From assembly GCA_947496865.1 (NCBI GenBank), contig CANMEE010000002.1, forward strand, positions 1,199,825 to 1,263,824: a stretch of DNA of 64,000 nt, written 5' to 3'. Position 1 is the stretch's first letter. Every line of letters starts with the position of its first letter. The position numbers were made by a program, and so were the translations under genes. The notes under the pieces were generated by a model. It worked only from the letters and a program-made list of their open reading frames with translations. It was not told the DNA's origin and searched no databases. Positions 21,423 through 30,989 of the stretch are shown here, piece by piece. Origin of the DNA: an uncultured Sphingomonadaceae bacterium. GTDB lineage: Bacteria > Pseudomonadota > Alphaproteobacteria > Sphingomonadales > Sphingomonadaceae.

Positions 21423-21633
21423 AGGCCTACCTGTGCTGGTATGATTTCATAGCTTCAGTCTAAGTAACGGGTCCGCCCTGCACTACCCCCAAAAATTCGT
21501 ACCCTTGATCACTTCGGGATTATCTCACCCGATTATCGTGCAACCCCAACCCGCCCCTTATCCAAATGCAGTATGGTTATCTGCTTGGTGCCGTTTATGG
21601 TCTGACGATCAAAGCGAGGGAAACAAGCTGTCC

Positions 21634-22032
21634 ATGGATCCTTATACCTATGTTGTTATCGTCAGCGCGCTGGCGCTTTTGGCTTATTATTTCACGCTGT
21701 TAACAGCCGGCTTGGCCCGAGGCCGATTCAAAATCGAAGTGCCCTCCCATAGCGGCCCGCCGGAATATGAACGTTATGTTCGCGCCCATCACAATACGCT
21801 GGAGCATCTGGTTTTGTTTTTGCCCGGACTATGGTTATTCGCTTATGTCGCCAGCCCCGTTTGGGCCGCGGCAATTGGGCTAATCTGGCCGTTCATGCGC
21901 ATCGGCTATGCCTTGGGTTATCATAAGGCACCCGAAAAACGATTGCGGTGGCTTTATGTCAGCATGCCGCCCATTTATATTTTTGTACTCGGCTCGCTAA
22001 TTGGCGGCATAGTGCAAGTGGTCAGAGGATAG
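21634..22032 (+). CDS. MAPEG family membrane protein
   Basis: 133-residue four-helix membrane protein related to microsomal glutathione transferases. Visible: RGRFKIEVPSHSGPPEYERYVRAHHNTLEHLVLFLPGLWLFA, with the conserved R-H-x-N-x-x-E motif of the family's glutathione-binding region. The ATG at MDPYTYVV was chosen because the open frame upstream (to 21505) has no membrane or conserved sequence. It lies 7 nt before the D-aminoacylase-like gene, so the two are probably cotranscribed. Confidence 0.85.
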   Translation: MDPYTYVVIVSALALLAYYFTLLTAGLARGRFKIEVPSHSGPPEYERYVRAHHNTLEHLVLFLPGLWLFAYVASPVWAAAIGLIWPFMRIGYALGYHKAPEKRLRWLYVSMPPIYIFVLGSLIGGIVQVVRG

Positions 22033-22039
22033 AGAGACA

Positions 22040-23746
22040 ATGCATATGGAACATGATCTGGTGATCCGGGGCGGCACGATTGCCGATGGCAGTGGCGGCG
22101 ATCTGATTGAGGGTGACATCGCGATTTCCGATGGGAAGATTACCGCCATTGGTGAAGTGACCGGTCGTGGTCGCGAAGAGATTGACGCCACCGACCGGAT
22201 AGTGACGCCCGGCTTCATCGACGTACATACCCATTATGATGGGCAATGCATTTGGGCGGAGGAACTCAGCCCATCCTCCTCGCATGGCGTGACGACCGCC
22301 GTTATGGGCAATTGCGGCGTAGGATTCGCGCCTTGCCGCAAAGAAGACCATGATATGCTGATCAATGTCATGGAAGGCGTGGAAGATATCCCCGGCGTCG
22401 TGATGGCAGATGGCTTGCCGTGGAACTGGGAGACCTTCCCGGAGTATCTCGACACGGTTGCCAAGGGCAAACGCGATATTGATGTCGCTGCCTACCTCCC
22501 CCACTCGCCGCTTCGGGTCTATGCGATGGGCGCGCGTGGTGCCTCGCGAGAACCAGCCAATGACGATGACCTTGCCTTGATGCGCAAGCTATCGAAAGAA
22601 GCCATGGATGCCGGGGCATTGGGCTTTGCCACCTCCCGGCTTTCGATTCACAAGACCGCAGATGGCGGAAGCATCCCGACATTTGAAGCCGATATTGCGG
22701 AACTGGAAGCCATTTGCGGCGGCATGGCGGACGCGGGGACCGGAACATTCCAAGTCGTCCTCGATGCCTTTGTTGGCTGGGACAAGGAATATAAGGTCAT
22801 CGAACGGGTGGTGGAGGCCAGCGGCCGTCCCGCGACCTTCACATTGGCGTCAGGCAATGATGCACCGCCTCGCTGGCGCAAAGTACTCGATATGATTGAT
22901 CAAACCAATGCCAGCGGCGGCAAGGCGACCGCGCAAATCATGCCGCGCCCCATTGGCTTAATCGCGGGCCTCGAACTGACAGTGCATCCCTTTGTGCTGT
23001 GCCCAAGTTGGTCGAAAATTGCGGACCTGTCCATCGCGGAGCAAATCACCGCGATGCGCGATCCACAATTGCGGGAAGCCTTGACCACCGAAGAATTTGA
23101 ACCGGGTCATCCGTTTAACGAACTGGCGCGAGACTGGAACTGGTTATTTCCACTTGACGATCCGCCAGATTATGCGCCTCCTAGAGAAATGAGCATGGCT
23201 GGACAAGCCGCGGCCAAAGGCTGCTCACCTCAAGAAATTGCCTATGATCGGCTTTTGGAAACGAACGGCAAAGGCTTGTTCCTTGCTGCACTGGGCAATT
23301 ATGAAAATGCCAAACTCGATAGCGCGCATGAAATGCTTAGCCATCCCCATTGTATCCCTGGTCTAGGCGATGGCGGCGCACATTATGGTGCGATATGCGA
23401 TGCAAGCTATTCAACCTTCTTGCTGACCCAATTTGTCCAAGATCCGGGAGAATTGCGCTTCGACCTGGCTGAGGCTGTTCATATGCTATCGCATAAGGCG
23501 GCAAAAGCGGTCGGCCTGCATGAACGCGGCTTGCTGAAAACCGGTGCAAAAGCGGATATCAATGTGATTAATCTGGACGGCTTAAAATTGCACTTACCCG
23601 AAATCGTCAAAGATTTGCCAGCCGGGGGGCAGCGCCTTCATCAGCGCGCTACTGGCTATGATGCAACGATTGTTTCGGGAGAAGTCATCCGCAGATTTGA
23701 TCAATCAACCGGTGCAAGGCCCGGGCAGTTGATCAGGGGAGCCTGA
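22040..23746 (+). CDS. N-acyl-D-amino-acid deacylase-like amidohydrolase
   Basis: 568-residue metal-dependent hydrolase of the amidohydrolase family 3 type. An N-terminal beta-sandwich (DLVIRGGTIADGSGG) is followed by GFIDVHTHYDGQ (HxH metal ligands), GVTTAVMGNCGVGFAP (a Cys typical of D-aminoacylases), and the C-terminal LGDGGAHYGAICDAS with the catalytic Asp/His region. Family members remove acyl groups from D-amino acids or cleave related amides; the substrate is not readable. A good AGAGGA-type ribosome site precedes the ATG. Confidence 0.88.
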   Translation: MHMEHDLVIRGGTIADGSGGDLIEGDIAISDGKITAIGEVTGRGREEIDATDRIVTPGFIDVHTHYDGQCIWAEELSPSSSHGVTTAVMGNCGVGFAPCRKEDHDMLINVMEGVEDIPGVVMADGLPWNWETFPEYLDTVAKGKRDIDVAAYLPHSPLRVYAMGARGASREPANDDDLALMRKLSKEAMDAGALGFATSRLSIHKTADGGSIPTFEADIAELEAICGGMADAGTGTFQVVLDAFVGWDKEYKVIERVVEASGRPATFTLASGNDAPPRWRKVLDMIDQTNASGGKATAQIMPRPIGLIAGLELTVHPFVLCPSWSKIADLSIAEQITAMRDPQLREALTTEEFEPGHPFNELARDWNWLFPLDDPPDYAPPREMSMAGQAAAKGCSPQEIAYDRLLETNGKGLFLAALGNYENAKLDSAHEMLSHPHCIPGLGDGGAHYGAICDASYSTFLLTQFVQDPGELRFDLAEAVHMLSHKAAKAVGLHERGLLKTGAKADINVINLDGLKLHLPEIVKDLPAGGQRLHQRATGYDATIVSGEVIRRFDQSTGARPGQLIRGA

Positions 23747-23771
23747 GGACCAACATCCCCAATCGGAATCG

Positions 23772-24959
23772 CTAGAAACGCTCGATATATTTAATCGCCG
23801 TAAAACTATTGTCGTTGGATGCTTCAACGACACAGTTTCGGCCATCGGATTTCGCCTCGTAGAGAGCTGAATCAGCGCGCCGTAATGCCATCGCAAAGCT
23901 TTCGCCCTCCATGGTGAGAGTAACGCCAAAACTCGCGGTGACACGCCCTTTTGTTCCAATTTCCGGGTGGATAATCATACCAATAGACAGCCGGAGATGT
24001 TGCGCCACGATCAGACGGTCGGGGGAGCTCAACGCGTCCAATACCACAACAAATTCCTCTCCGCCTACCCGCGCCACTTTACCCAATTGTCCTGTCACGC
24101 GCTGCAAAATGGACGCTGCCCGCCTCAAAACCTGATCCCCCGTCTCATGACCATGTTCATCGTTCACTTTTTTAAATTTATCGAGATCGATGATCATAAT
24201 CGCCCGACCAGCTTCATAATTTTGTTCAAGTTCCTTGTTGATATATTGATCCAATCCGCGACGGTTCATCAGGCCGGTCAGAGGATCAATAGTCATTGCG
24301 AGTTGATATTTTAGAATAATGTCATGCCCGACCACGATCAGCATCACGACACCGCAAGCCAGTCCGCAAAATGCGCTAGATGCGTGCAAAAGCATCGCAT
24401 ATGCCGAACTTTCATAATTTGCTGCCGTATGAGTTGCGCTCAAGACGTCGTAAATTAAATATGGTCGAAGAAAATATATAAAGCACAGCGCAGCGATAAA
24501 GACGAACATGACACTATCCAGAACACCGCTGCTTTTCTTCCAAAATAACGGCAGCGCGCATAGCAACAATAACCCTGCTGTCAGGGACGAGAAAATTGAC
24601 CGCATGATAATGTCGGGATCAACAAAGCTGAACCAGAATAGTGCAGATAGTCCAGCGCCTACAATCCCACCAATCGCGATCATTGGGTATTTGGCCTTGT
24701 AACGAGCGAAAATGCCTAAAACCAAGGCTATACTGAATCCCCAGAACAACCCCTTCGCAACGATATCAGAAAGAACCGGATCTAAACTCGGTCGACTAAT
24801 GTCCGCCAAGAACGCTCCAAGACCACTGAGATAAGCCAAGGCAAGCCAACCCGCCATGTGCTGCTTGCGATCATGGATATAGATAATTGCAAATACGGCA
24901 GAAAACAGGCCCAATATCAGAATCATCAAACCACGGAAAATTAGGCTGGCTTCGATCAT
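23772..24959 (-). CDS. membrane-bound diguanylate cyclase (GGDEF)
   Basis: 395 residues. About seven hydrophobic segments fill residues 1-215; DPLTGLMNRRG (225-235) opens the GGDEF domain, with GGEEF at 299-303 and ADSALYEAKSDGRN at the end. The active-site GGEEF is intact, so synthesis of cyclic di-GMP is expected. The usual RxxD inhibitory site just before it is replaced by QLGKVARV, so product inhibition may be missing. Start has AAAGGAAG upstream. Transcribed away from the TonB receptor. Confidence 0.92.
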   Translation of the reverse strand: MIEASLIFRGLMILILGLFSAVFAIIYIHDRKQHMAGWLALAYLSGLGAFLADISRPSLDPVLSDIVAKGLFWGFSIALVLGIFARYKAKYPMIAIGGIVGAGLSALFWFSFVDPDIIMRSIFSSLTAGLLLLCALPLFWKKSSGVLDSVMFVFIAALCFIYFLRPYLIYDVLSATHTAANYESSAYAMLLHASSAFCGLACGVVMLIVVGHDIILKYQLAMTIDPLTGLMNRRGLDQYINKELEQNYEAGRAIMIIDLDKFKKVNDEHGHETGDQVLRRAASILQRVTGQLGKVARVGGEEFVVVLDALSSPDRLIVAQHLRLSIGMIIHPEIGTKGRVTASFGVTLTMEGESFAMALRRADSALYEAKSDGRNCVVEASNDNSFTAIKYIERF

Positions 24960-25080
24960 CTTCCTTTAGACGGTAAAATCATGACCCGCTTAAGAGAGCG
25001 TTTGGACAAGCAAGAAACAAACAGTTTCACTGAGTTTCTAAAACACGATTGACAGACTCAGATTACACCCTCTAGTTACG

Positions 25081-25099
25081 ATTGCGAATCATTTGCATT
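25081..25099. promoter_or_regulatory. Fur-box-like operator
   Basis: TTGCGAATCATTTGCAT is an imperfect palindrome (arms match 5 of 7, 3-nt centre) and resembles the Fur sites found before TonB receptor genes in alphaproteobacteria. It lies 34 nt before the receptor start in a 173-nt gap shared with the divergent GGDEF gene. Confidence 0.6.
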
Positions 25100-25132
25100 A
25101 GCATTTAGACAAATGAGTAGAGGGATATTGTT

Positions 25133-27412
25133 ATGAATATGAACGTCCGGCACCGGGGGATGGCAGTCAGTTGCAGCCTCCTTGCTTTAAGCTTTTCTCA
25201 GGCGGCTGCAGCCGCAAGTGAAGGCGGCTCCATTTTTGAGGATGATACGATAACCGTTTCAGCAACCCGTGCGCCGGTCGCTGTGGAAGATGCCCCGGCA
25301 ACGGTCACGGTGATTGACGCAGAACGTATTGCTGATGAGCTCGCCACGGATATCCGTGACGTTGTTCGCTTTGAGCCAGGCATTACCGTGCGCCGTGCAC
25401 CAGCACGCTTTGGTGCCGCGCTAGGGACGACGGGCCGTGCCGGCAATGAAGATTTCAATATTCGCGGTATCGGCGGCAATCGGGTGCTTATTCAAGTGGA
25501 TGGCATCAGATCGCCACAGGGGTTTAGCTTTGGCGCGCAAGATGTCGGGCGCGGCAATGCCACAGATGTTGGCCTGATCAAGTCAGTTGAGATTTTGCGC
25601 GGCCCTGCCTCGGCGCTTTATGGTAGCGATGGCTTGTCAGGGGCGGTTAGCTTTATCACGTCTGATCCCGTTGATTTTATCAGTGACGGCAATAGTTTTG
25701 GTGGGTTTGTGCGAGCGCAATATAGCTCGGCCGATCAGGAATTTTCTGAAACCGTCGCTTTAGCTGGGCAGAGTGGGAATTTCTCGGCGATGCTGGCTTA
25801 TTCGCGCCGCGACTTTGAAGAGCTCGACAATCAGGGCACGGTCGATGGCGAGGGAGTCACCAGATCAACGCCAAATCCACAAGATGGTGAATCCAACGCG
25901 TTTTTGGGCAAGCTTGTTTGGGAAAATGGCAATCATAAAGTCCGCCTGACCGGTGAATATCTCAAGCGGGAAGTTTTTTCTGATATTCTATCGGGCCGCG
26001 GCCCGGTCTTTCTATTTCCTGATCCACCCAGCTGGATTGTTGATAACCTGACCGCAAATGACGAAACCAAGCGTGCCCGCGCGTCGATTGACTATACATA
26101 TGATGCGGGAGAAGATAGCGGTGGATTTATCGACTATGCGCATCTGGCCGCCTATTGGCAGGATGGAAAAGACAGTCAATTTGCTGACGAAGACCGCTCG
26201 CCAACCAGCGCAACACCCCGCCCGGACCGGGAACGACTGAACACGTTCAACAATACAGCCTATGGAGCGGTTGCCGACTTTCGTTCAACATTCAACACCG
26301 GCGCAGTGAAGCACACGGTGACCTTTGGTGGTGATGTTAGCAAGACAGAGCAAGATGGCCTGCGTGATGGCGTTGAACCGCCCTTTGGAGAAGTTTTTCC
26401 ATCCCGCGCCTTTCCATCGACGGATTTCACCCTCGGCGGACTATATCTTGGTGACGCAATCGAATTTGGAGAAGGGATATTCACTTTATACCCTGCGGTC
26501 CGTTTCGATTTCTATGATCTGAATCCCACTCGCAATGATCCCTTGCTACCGGGTTTCACCCCCAGTGAACAAAATGGCTCGAAATTCTCTCCAAAACTGG
26601 GGGCGGTTGTAAAATGGGGTGATGTGCGCCTGTTCGGAAATTACGCGCAAGGGTTCCGCGCGCCAACACCGAGCCAAGTCAACAATTTCTTTGAAAATCT
26701 GGCCTTTGGTTACACGTCAGCGCCCAATCCTGATCTCACGCCCGAAACGAGCGCCAGCTTTGAAGCGGGCGTTCGATATGTGGCCGATGGTATAAGCCTT
26801 GGACTAACCGGCTTCTACGCGGACTATGATGATTTTATAAGTCAGGAACAAGTTGGCGGATCATTCCGGCCCGGCGACCCTGCCGTTTTCCAGTTCGTCA
26901 ACATTGCCGATGTCACGGTGAAGGGATTTGAGGCCCAAGCCAGTTACGAGGCCGACAATGGTTTCAGAGCCCGCTTTGCCATTGCTTTTGCAGATGGTGA
27001 GACTGGCCGGCCGGGTCAACCAGACCAATCGCTGTCAACCATCGATCCGCTCAATGCGATATTGGGCCTTGGCTATCGTGATCCCGACGGCCTTTTCGGC
27101 GGCGAACTTATCGTGAGCTACAATGCGCGCAAAGAAGCAAATGAGACTGTTGGCGTCTGTGCAGACACCTGCTTCCGTCCGCAAGAATCTGCCATTATTG
27201 ATGCGACCGCATTTTACCGGATTACCGAGAATCTTAAAATCCGTGCCGGTATCTTCAATATCACCGACAAGAAATATTCTTTGTGGAGTGATGTCAGAGG
27301 CTTGCGGGAAAACGCGCCGCCTAATTTTGCCGGTATACCAACACAAGCGCCGCTTGATGCCTTCACACAGCCTGGCCGTAACGCCAGCATATCGATCAGT
27401 TTGTCATTCTAG
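25133..27412 (+). CDS. TonB-dependent outer-membrane receptor, heme/hemoglobin type
   Basis: 759 residues: signal peptide cleaved near AQAAAAA, a TonB-box-like DDTITVSATR, a plug domain (RIADELATDIRDVVRFEPGITVRR, FNIRGIGGNRVLIQVDGIR, VEILRGPASALYGSDGLSGAV), a 22-strand barrel and a terminal aromatic residue (SISISLSF). The GNRVLIQVDGIRSPQGFSFG segment is like hemoglobin/transferrin-type receptors (HmuR/HasR class). Together with the Fur-like site this points to heme-iron uptake, though the ligand is inferred. Followed at 17 nt by a DUF6607 gene. Confidence 0.88.
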   Translation: MNMNVRHRGMAVSCSLLALSFSQAAAAASEGGSIFEDDTITVSATRAPVAVEDAPATVTVIDAERIADELATDIRDVVRFEPGITVRRAPARFGAALGTTGRAGNEDFNIRGIGGNRVLIQVDGIRSPQGFSFGAQDVGRGNATDVGLIKSVEILRGPASALYGSDGLSGAVSFITSDPVDFISDGNSFGGFVRAQYSSADQEFSETVALAGQSGNFSAMLAYSRRDFEELDNQGTVDGEGVTRSTPNPQDGESNAFLGKLVWENGNHKVRLTGEYLKREVFSDILSGRGPVFLFPDPPSWIVDNLTANDETKRARASIDYTYDAGEDSGGFIDYAHLAAYWQDGKDSQFADEDRSPTSATPRPDRERLNTFNNTAYGAVADFRSTFNTGAVKHTVTFGGDVSKTEQDGLRDGVEPPFGEVFPSRAFPSTDFTLGGLYLGDAIEFGEGIFTLYPAVRFDFYDLNPTRNDPLLPGFTPSEQNGSKFSPKLGAVVKWGDVRLFGNYAQGFRAPTPSQVNNFFENLAFGYTSAPNPDLTPETSASFEAGVRYVADGISLGLTGFYADYDDFISQEQVGGSFRPGDPAVFQFVNIADVTVKGFEAQASYEADNGFRARFAIAFADGETGRPGQPDQSLSTIDPLNAILGLGYRDPDGLFGGELIVSYNARKEANETVGVCADTCFRPQESAIIDATAFYRITENLKIRAGIFNITDKKYSLWSDVRGLRENAPPNFAGIPTQAPLDAFTQPGRNASISISLSF

Positions 27413-27429
27413 ATTTTGGGAGAAAAATA

Positions 27430-28458
27430 ATGTCTATCAAACATACCTTCAGGCTCAGCACCGTGCTAATTTCATTGGCCCTCATAACGTCTCCAGCGAT
27501 TGCTCACCCCCCTATTCCAGACCGCGCGGCCGATGTTGAAAAGACAGCATTTGAAGCCGACCGAGCCGACATTTTGGCAATGGCTGGTAACTTCAAAGTG
27601 CGGTTTGATATGCAGGAATCAACACCATGGGTGTCTGATTACCAAGCGCGCGAACGCAAGATTTCTGGCGGTCATGAGGTTGTGAAAATAGTCGAGGATA
27701 CCGGGACAAAAATCGTTCTTCAGCATCTGCTGGTTGTCGACACTGGCGACAGCGATTTCATCGTCAAACATTGGCGTCAGGATTGGGAATATGAGCCAGA
27801 GAAAGTTCTGGCTTACTCCGACCGGAACAGCTGGGAATATCAACCCATATCCGAAAAACGCCGCAATGGCCGTTGGTCGCAAACCGTCTATCAGGTCGAT
27901 GACAGCCCGCGCTATGCCGGTTTGGGCGAATGGGAAACCCAAGGCGGCGTCCGGCGCTGGCGCTCGAACTGGACTTGGCGCCCATTAGCCCGGCGCGATG
28001 CAGTGCGAGATCCCGTCTATGATCGTTACTATTCCATCAATCGCCATAGTCCAATGCCGAATGGATGGATCCATTTTCAGGACAATACGAAAATGGGAAC
28101 GGTAGACGGAAAGCTCGTGCCTATCGTTCAGGAATATGTCCTCAACACCTATACCAAATTTGATGGCTATAATGTTCAAGCGGCCGAAGATTACTGGATC
28201 AAAACCAAAGACTATTGGGCAGAAGTACGGAAGTCTTGGGACACAGCTTTTGCATCAAATAACGGAGTCATTATCGAAGAGGAAGCGCAAACCGGAACGG
28301 TTATCAGTGCTGAATTGCTGGCAATGGGCACAAAAATTGCCGATGGCGAGATGGATGCAGGAAGTGCTATCCAAAAAGCACAGCAGCTAATCGCAAATGC
28401 TACGAAACCAGATGCCGTGTTGTCGGCACAAAACACTAAGAAATCCGGTAGTCCTTGA
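27430..28458 (+). CDS. DUF6607 family secreted protein, receptor partner
   Basis: 342 residues with a signal peptide ending at SPAIAHP. The body is rich in Trp/Tyr (for example VKHWRQDWEYEPEKVLAYSDRNSWEYQPI and GGVRRWRSNWTWRPLARRDAVRDPVYDRYYSINRH), matching the DUF6607 family recalled next to TonB receptors in sphingomonads and other marine bacteria. A GGGAGAAAA ribosome site precedes the ATG, and the gene is clearly in operon with the receptor. A role in heme handling in the periplasm is inference from context. Confidence 0.75.
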   Translation: MSIKHTFRLSTVLISLALITSPAIAHPPIPDRAADVEKTAFEADRADILAMAGNFKVRFDMQESTPWVSDYQARERKISGGHEVVKIVEDTGTKIVLQHLLVVDTGDSDFIVKHWRQDWEYEPEKVLAYSDRNSWEYQPISEKRRNGRWSQTVYQVDDSPRYAGLGEWETQGGVRRWRSNWTWRPLARRDAVRDPVYDRYYSINRHSPMPNGWIHFQDNTKMGTVDGKLVPIVQEYVLNTYTKFDGYNVQAAEDYWIKTKDYWAEVRKSWDTAFASNNGVIIEEEAQTGTVISAELLAMGTKIADGEMDAGSAIQKAQQLIANATKPDAVLSAQNTKKSGSP

Positions 28459-28497
28459 GGAAAAGGGCAAAAGCCTGTTCGGAATTTTTAGCTTTGT

Positions 28498-30297
28498 TCA
28501 GTTTATCCTTGCCCGCAACGCAATGGTAAATTCCGACGTCGGCTGCGGCGTGGCGAACACACCTTTAGGATTTATGCAGATATAGGTTACGGCCGGATCG
28601 TAACCGCTAACCGGCACATAAGTGCAGTTTGCGAACGAAATTGGCATGCTCGACTGGTTTGAAAAAGCGACGTCATTTGTATAGTCGAAACTCAGACCAC
28701 TGCCGTTGTCAATAAAAGCCACGGGATCGCTGCCAGGAAAATTATCCGGTCCACCTTCGTCTATGTCCCCGTTGAAGAAGCTAATCTCGCTCGGCAGCTG
28801 GTCGATAATGAAAACGGTGTCTGCTCCTGCCGGGCCGCCGCCCACATTCTGCACAACAATCGTATAGATCATATCTTCAGCGGGAATGGAAAAACCGGTA
28901 CTCGAACCGCTGGCGGTATAGACTGACGAGCTTTTGACGACATTTAATCTCGCCGGATTTATAACCGACGTCTGGCCCAGTACGGAAAAATTTCCCTGGC
29001 AATTACCGGGACTCCCGGCAATCGCACCCCAATTGGGATCACCTGCGGCGTTCCCCAGCACACTGGTGCCTGCGCTGCCGCCGTTTAACACCGAAGTTAT
29101 AGATGCGCAGGTGGCACCGAACAGGCGGATTGCGCCGCCACCGCCGCCGCCGCCCGTGCCATGGGCAAAATCGGTATTAGATTCGTCGCCGCCATCGCCG
29201 CCGGCAACACGAAATACCGGAGACCCAGACAGACCTGAAATGACAGATAGGGCAATGGCTCCGCCTGCCCCGCCTCCGTCCGAGCCATTGAAATTATCGG
29301 CAAAGGCGGAAAGACCATCGGCGATTAACTGCCCGCCGCCGCCGACCAATTGACCGACCCGCAGGAAAATCAAGCCACCACCAGCCCGTGAACCGCCTGT
29401 TGCGCCTTGTGATACTTCTGATCCTGAGCCGCCACCGCCACCCATGAACAAACGATTGTTGGAAGAATAATCCAGTGATTGGCCGCCGAGACCACCAAAG
29501 GCACCGTCATCATCGCACACATCCAGTTCACGACCACCTAAACCCCCTGCACCAACATTCCCGCCGCCGCCGCCGCCCGCATCGGTAATGTTGCCGCCGC
29601 CACCGCCATTACCATTGTGGCCGCGTCTGGCGGCGTGAGCCGTCGCGCTGGGGACAATCCCCTCTCCCTTGTTGCCAGTCCCCGCTTGCACCGAGCCAGT
29701 ATAGTTAATCTGGTCCGAGACGCAGCTATCAAAGGGAGTGGAAGATGCCAGTGCGCCGCCGAAAAACCCACGCCCTGTGGCATCTATATTGGCCCCTAAT
29801 GTCAGGGTTCCCGTGACGTCAAAAGCCACAACGCCTCCGGTTTGTCCGTTCCATGGCTGCGGGACCACATTTTGGGTCAGTGTTCCGCCGTCAAAGACTG
29901 GTACGCTGATCATTTGAACAGATCCAGCAGTGCTAAAGGCAACTGTGGGCGGTGTCTCCAATGTGACGGAACTGCCCGAAACACTGACTATTTTGACATA
30001 TTCGAAGCGGCCCGCACTATTATAAGCGGTTACGTCACCGTGAACGGCACTGTCGGTCCGCGTGACAGAAGCACCCTTCATTTGAACAATTAGCGCTCGG
30101 CTATTGGCGGTAAAACCAGTGGTTGTAGAAAGCTGAACCGTTGTAGCAGAAATAGAGATAACACGCGCATAATTATTCACCGCGACTCCCGTCGGAGGAG
30201 ACATGGTCTGCGCCGCTGCGGGGACAGAAAAAAGCATCGCAACCACCAGCAGTCCGACAGTCCCTATTTTCCAACCTAATGTCCTGAAATCCAGCAA
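28498..30297 (-). CDS. large glycine-rich secreted protein with C-terminal DUF11-like domain
   Basis: 599 residues. The only usable start is a TTG at 30297 with GGGACGGAA upstream, because a stop lies five codons before it and the next ATG falls inside the signal peptide. Signal peptide ends VPAAAQ. Residues about 30-200 are beta-rich; 230-420 are dominated by Gly-rich runs (GNGGGGGNITDAGGGGGG and similar). The last 130 residues resemble DUF11/conserved-repeat domains found in cell-surface proteins (IYTIVVQNVGGGPAGADTVFIIDQLP). No sorting signal is visible. Function unknown; surface display or matrix role is a guess. Confidence 0.75.
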   Translation of the reverse strand: MLDFRTLGWKIGTVGLLVVAMLFSVPAAAQTMSPPTGVAVNNYARVISISATTVQLSTTTGFTANSRALIVQMKGASVTRTDSAVHGDVTAYNSAGRFEYVKIVSVSGSSVTLETPPTVAFSTAGSVQMISVPVFDGGTLTQNVVPQPWNGQTGGVVAFDVTGTLTLGANIDATGRGFFGGALASSTPFDSCVSDQINYTGSVQAGTGNKGEGIVPSATAHAARRGHNGNGGGGGNITDAGGGGGGNVGAGGLGGRELDVCDDDGAFGGLGGQSLDYSSNNRLFMGGGGGSGSEVSQGATGGSRAGGGLIFLRVGQLVGGGGQLIADGLSAFADNFNGSDGGGAGGAIALSVISGLSGSPVFRVAGGDGGDESNTDFAHGTGGGGGGGAIRLFGATCASITSVLNGGSAGTSVLGNAAGDPNWGAIAGSPGNCQGNFSVLGQTSVINPARLNVVKSSSVYTASGSSTGFSIPAEDMIYTIVVQNVGGGPAGADTVFIIDQLPSEISFFNGDIDEGGPDNFPGSDPVAFIDNGSGLSFDYTNDVAFSNQSSMPISFANCTYVPVSGYDPAVTYICINPKGVFATPQPTSEFTIALRARIN

Positions 30298-30500
30298 GCT
30301 TTCCGTCCCTCACATACTCGCAATCTATGGGATTCAGTTACGGTTGTTTCAAATCGGAATTAACCCAAATCGGGTCTATTTGTGGACGAATATATGGATG
30401 GTCATACCAGAGAAACGTTACTTTCGCCGCTATGTAAGACCCTATCATGCTTGCTGTGCAGACCCTTTCCAGTTAGTTTTCCGATAAAGGGGTCCCAACA

Positions 30501-30983
30501 ATGTTCTCAATCAAAACCATCATTTCCTTAGCCGCAGCGGCATTCATGCTGGTCAACGCCCCGGCGGCCAGCGCGCAAAAGCAGGTCATTATTCCCGAAA
30601 CACTGAAAGACAGTTACGAGAATTTCCGCTTTGCCCCAGCAGTGCGCGCGGGCGACATGCTTTATCTCTCTGGCGTTGTCGTGCGCCTGAAGGATGATGA
30701 AACAGAAGCGGATATCAAGCCCGCAGTGACCCGCGCTTTTGAAGAAATCGAGTTGGTTTTGAAGGCCGCGGGAGCCGACTGGTCAGACGTAGTGGACGTG
30801 ACATCTTATCTCACCGATCTCGACAAATATGTTGGCCCTATGTGGGCGGTCAAACAAGCCCGCGTTCCAGCCCCCTACCCCGCATGGACTGCCATCGGGG
30901 TCAGCCGTCTCTTTGGTGGAGAGAAAGCCATTATAGAGATTAAAGTGACTGCTTATCTTCCGGAACCCATTGACGGTCGGTGA
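30501..30983 (+). CDS. RidA family protein with signal peptide
   Basis: 160 residues: signal peptide ending APAASAQ, then a RidA/YjgF domain (FAPAVRAGDMLYLSGVV, VTRAFEEIELVLKAAGADWSDVVDVTSYLTDL, ARVPAPYPAWTAIGVSRLFGGEKAIIEIKVTAYLP). The canonical RidA arginine that binds the 2-imino acid carboxylate (usually R in P-x-R-x-x) is replaced here by an A-W-T context, so enamine deaminase activity is doubtful. Export to the periplasm is atypical for RidA. AAAGGGG precedes the ATG. Confidence 0.85.
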   Translation: MFSIKTIISLAAAAFMLVNAPAASAQKQVIIPETLKDSYENFRFAPAVRAGDMLYLSGVVVRLKDDETEADIKPAVTRAFEEIELVLKAAGADWSDVVDVTSYLTDLDKYVGPMWAVKQARVPAPYPAWTAIGVSRLFGGEKAIIEIKVTAYLPEPIDGR

Positions 30984-30989
30984 GCCGTA

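Noticed and set aside
29097..29353. Plus-strand Pro-rich frames inside the glycine-rich gene
   Set aside because: Pro/Ala runs are the complement of Gly codons; no start signals or family match.
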